Source: Solirubrobacterales bacterium
Lineage (GTDB): Bacteria; Actinomycetota; Thermoleophilia; Solirubrobacterales; Solirubrobacteraceae
Direction: 5' to 3'
NCBI GenBank assembly: GCA_003244035.1
Contig: QHBV01000197.1
Coordinates: forward strand, 1-5,598
DNA: 5,598 nt
Both the position numbers and the translations under genes were made by a program. How positions within the stretch are numbered: the stretch's first letter is position 1; each line of letters opens with the position of its first letter. Shown one piece after another: positions 4,574 through 5,598 of the stretch. The notes beneath the pieces are model-generated. The model had not been told where the DNA came from. It ran no database searches and saw only the letters and a program-made list of their open reading frames with translations.

Positions 4574-4970
4574 GGAGCTTGAGGATCAGGGCGAGCAGGA
4601 GTCCGCCCGCGAACGCCGCCGCGACCGCGACCTCGGGACGGTTGGGATCGGTGACCGCCGCGGTGGCACTCGCGAGCTGCTCCCGCGGAAGCGCGGCTTC
4701 GATCTGCTCACGTGGGATCGCGGCCACGATCCGCTCCAGCGGGACCGCGGCCTTGATCCGCTCCAGCGACGAGGGCTCCGGCGGAGCGGCAGGCGCCATC
4801 GGCGGTGGCGGCGCCACCAGCGCAGCCGACGGCGCGACGGGCGCAGGCGGGTGCTCTGGGGCCGCCTGCGGCGGTGCCACGGGCGTCGGAGCCGGCGTCA
4901 CGGGCGCAGGGGCCAAGGGCGGCGGCAAGTCGGGCTCGGCGTCGCTGTTCGGTGTCTGAGGCTCGCTCAC
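4563..4970 (-). CDS. Pro/Ala-rich tail-anchored protein with nine-residue repeats
   Basis: 135 residues, not assigned to a named family. Residues 1-68 are a Pro/Ala-rich, probably disordered region (PAPVTPAPTPVAPP). Residues 69-95 are three copies of a nine-residue unit, LERIKAAVP, LERIVAAIP and REQIEAALP, with a decayed fourth, REQLASATA (96-104). A C-terminal membrane segment (about 113-132, EVAVAAAFAGGLLLALILKL) ends in KLLAR, so the protein should be anchored by its tail with the repeats at the membrane surface. The GTG at 4970 is chosen because it overlaps the upstream stop (GTGA). An open frame extends back to 5126 but would overlap the whole 48-residue gene with unlikely Arg-rich sequence. 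It belongs to the coupled membrane module and could be a spacer or scaffold component. Confidence 0.72.
   Translation of the reverse strand: MSEPQTPNSDAEPDLPPPLAPAPVTPAPTPVAPPQAAPEHPPAPVAPSAALVAPPPPMAPAAPPEPSSLERIKAAVPLERIVAAIPREQIEAALPREQLASATAAVTDPNRPEVAVAAAFAGGLLLALILKLLAR
4659..4766 (-). repeat. 27-nt imperfect tandem repeat inside the Pro/Ala-rich gene
   Basis: Three in-phase 27-nt units lie at 4740-4766, 4713-4739 and 4686-4712, plus a diverged fourth at 4659-4685. By eye, the first two units match at 23 of 27 positions and the second and third at 19 of 27. They share the + strand core cgcggc...gatc(c/t)gctc. The period is an exact multiple of three, so each unit adds one nine-residue protein repeat. 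This looks like tandem duplication of coding DNA followed by drift. Confidence 0.8.
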
Positions 4971-5113
4971 TCCGGCGGCGCTTCGCCGAAGACGCGCTTC
5001 CAGATCAAGCCGGACACCTGGGGCACGGCGATGCTCGCGAGCGCACCCACGCCGGCGAGCAGTCCGGACCACAGCAGTCGCTTGACCAACGGGCTGTTCG
5101 TCATGCTTTTCAT
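4967..5113 (-). CDS. 48-residue membrane protein, unrecognised family
   Basis: ATG 5113 to TGA 4969-4967 encodes 48 residues (45 if the second ATG, at 5104, is used). KRLLWSGLLAGVGALASIAV (11-30) is a likely membrane segment, followed by PQVSGLIWKRVFGEAPPE. The pattern of a Gly/Ala-rich helix followed by (I)WKRVFGE resembles the first half of DUF4235-type actinobacterial proteins, but that is a weak resemblance and the second half would be missing. It is supported as a gene by position: it starts 9 nt after the tetR stop and its own stop overlaps the next gene's GTG (GTGA), filling the gap between the two exactly. The competing frame over this stretch is Arg-rich and has no family look. Confidence 0.65.
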   Translation of the reverse strand: MKSMTNSPLVKRLLWSGLLAGVGALASIAVPQVSGLIWKRVFGEAPPE

Positions 5114-5122
5114 ACGTGGGAT

Positions 5123-5598
5123 TCAATCAGAGATGGCGGCAACCACGCCGCCCGATCGCTCGAGCCCGCGACAGATCGTCTCGACGATCAGCGTCTTGGC
5201 TCGCTCGAGCTCCTCATCGCCAACCGGAACGCGCTCGAAGATCCAGGCGGTCAGCACCTGCTCGATCGAGCCGTAGAACGCGAGCGCGGCGAACTCGGGG
5301 GTGATCTCGGACCGGAACAGGCCGTCGGCCTGGGCGCGGGCGACGATCTTTGCGATCTGCGCGTAAGCGTCGCGGATCTTGGCCAGATGGGTGCGGCCGA
5401 AGGTGTTGACCGCACGGGTCACCTCGACGATGATCACCTTCATCAGCTCGGGGTCGTGCCGGTAGGACTCGATGATGAAGGACGCGATCGCGTGCAGCTT
5501 CTCGCGCGGCAGGCGCTTGGAGGCATCGGCCTCGGCGATCGCCGCGAGCATCACGTCCCAACGCTCGAGGAACAGCGTGTCGAGGATCTCCTCCTTGG
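5123..5598 (-). CDS. TetR/AcrR-family regulator, C-terminal part (HTH outside window)
   Basis: 157 C-terminal residues can be read, running off the window edge. The first residues, KEEILDTLFLERWD, match the segment just after the DNA-binding helix-turn-helix in TetR proteins (typically YFxSKEEIL). The rest is all-helical: ASFIIESYRHDPELMKVIIVE, TRAVNTFGRTHLAKI, AQADGLFRSEITPEFAALAF, YGSIEQVLTAWIF and the ending ETICRGL fit the ligand-binding and dimer domain of FadR/AcrR-like regulators. The ligand cannot be told. It is the first visible gene of the minus-strand run, and its stop is 9 nt from the 48-residue membrane gene, so it probably shares a transcript with, and may control, the membrane module. 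The promoter and DNA-binding residues are outside the window. Confidence 0.88.
   Translation of the reverse strand, partial: KEEILDTLFLERWDVMLAAIAEADASKRLPREKLHAIASFIIESYRHDPELMKVIIVEVTRAVNTFGRTHLAKIRDAYAQIAKIVARAQADGLFRSEITPEFAALAFYGSIEQVLTAWIFERVPVGDEELERAKTLIVETICRGLERSGGVVAAISD

Noticed and set aside
4659..4766. CRISPR-like array.
   Set aside because: The 27-nt units are directly adjacent without spacers, imperfect, and in phase with a coding frame; it is a coding tandem repeat.
4971..5126. N-terminal extension of the repeat protein back to 5126.
   Set aside because: It is Arg-rich, overlaps the tetR end and the entire 48-residue membrane gene, and the GTG at 4970 gives a clean GTGA junction.
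2856..5276. An 806-codon open frame on the plus strand.
   Set aside because: It runs antisense or out of frame across the GST-N-like, degV, DUF3618, Holin-X, repeat and small membrane genes, all with good family or positional support. Its product is Arg/Ala/Pro-rich with no domain pattern, as expected for a GC-rich shadow frame.

Overview
This is a very GC-rich, tightly packed bacterial chromosomal window. Codon use, the GTG/TTG/CTG starts, the scarcity of Shine-Dalgarno sites and families such as the DUF3618 protein, the Holin-X-like protein and the M23-like lipoprotein suggest a high-GC actinobacterium, possibly of the Thermoleophilia/Solirubrobacterales type. The lineage is an inference from family resemblance. 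There are no RNA genes, insertion sequences, CRISPR arrays or gene-free stretches over 300 bases.

Layout. (1) 1-969, + strand: the 3' end of a type 2 ferredoxin/flavodoxin-NADP+ reductase, followed by an AlkA-like DNA glycosylase that seems to start at a CTG overlapping the reductase stop. (2) 1009-1733, + strand: a secreted lipoprotein with a degenerate M23-like domain, perhaps preceded by a 10-codon leader ORF. (3) 1734-2786: an iron-sulfur trafficking cluster. An A-type carrier (minus strand) is divergent from a BolA/IbaG-type gene and a CGFS monothiol glutaredoxin (plus strand), which overlap by ATGA. (4) 2812-3942: a small stand-alone GST-N/glutaredoxin-like protein (minus) divergent from a DegV/FakB-type fatty-acid-binding protein (plus). 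(5) 3954-5598, minus strand: a compact run reading TetR regulator (HTH beyond the window edge), a 48-residue membrane protein, a Pro/Ala-rich tail-anchored protein with a nine-residue repeat, a Holin-X-like membrane protein and a DUF3618 tail-anchored protein.

How the genes work together. The A-type carrier, BolA protein and CGFS glutaredoxin are the classic partners for moving and inserting Fe-S clusters. The minus-strand membrane genes are joined by start/stop overlaps and look like one co-translated, TetR-led module. It resembles in layout the enterobacterial yqjD-yqjE type of tail-anchored/Holin-X pair rather than a phage lysis cassette.

The most notable signals are two very short divergent promoter regions (46 and 30 bp) whose -10-like boxes lie 6-11 nt from the start codons, implying leaderless or nearly leaderless mRNAs in both directions. 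Others are the CTG start, the possible leaderless leader ORF, the 27-nt/9-residue repeat, and the unrecognised 48-residue membrane gene. I found no clear new defence or mobile system; the best candidate for an under-described system is the TetR-led membrane module.
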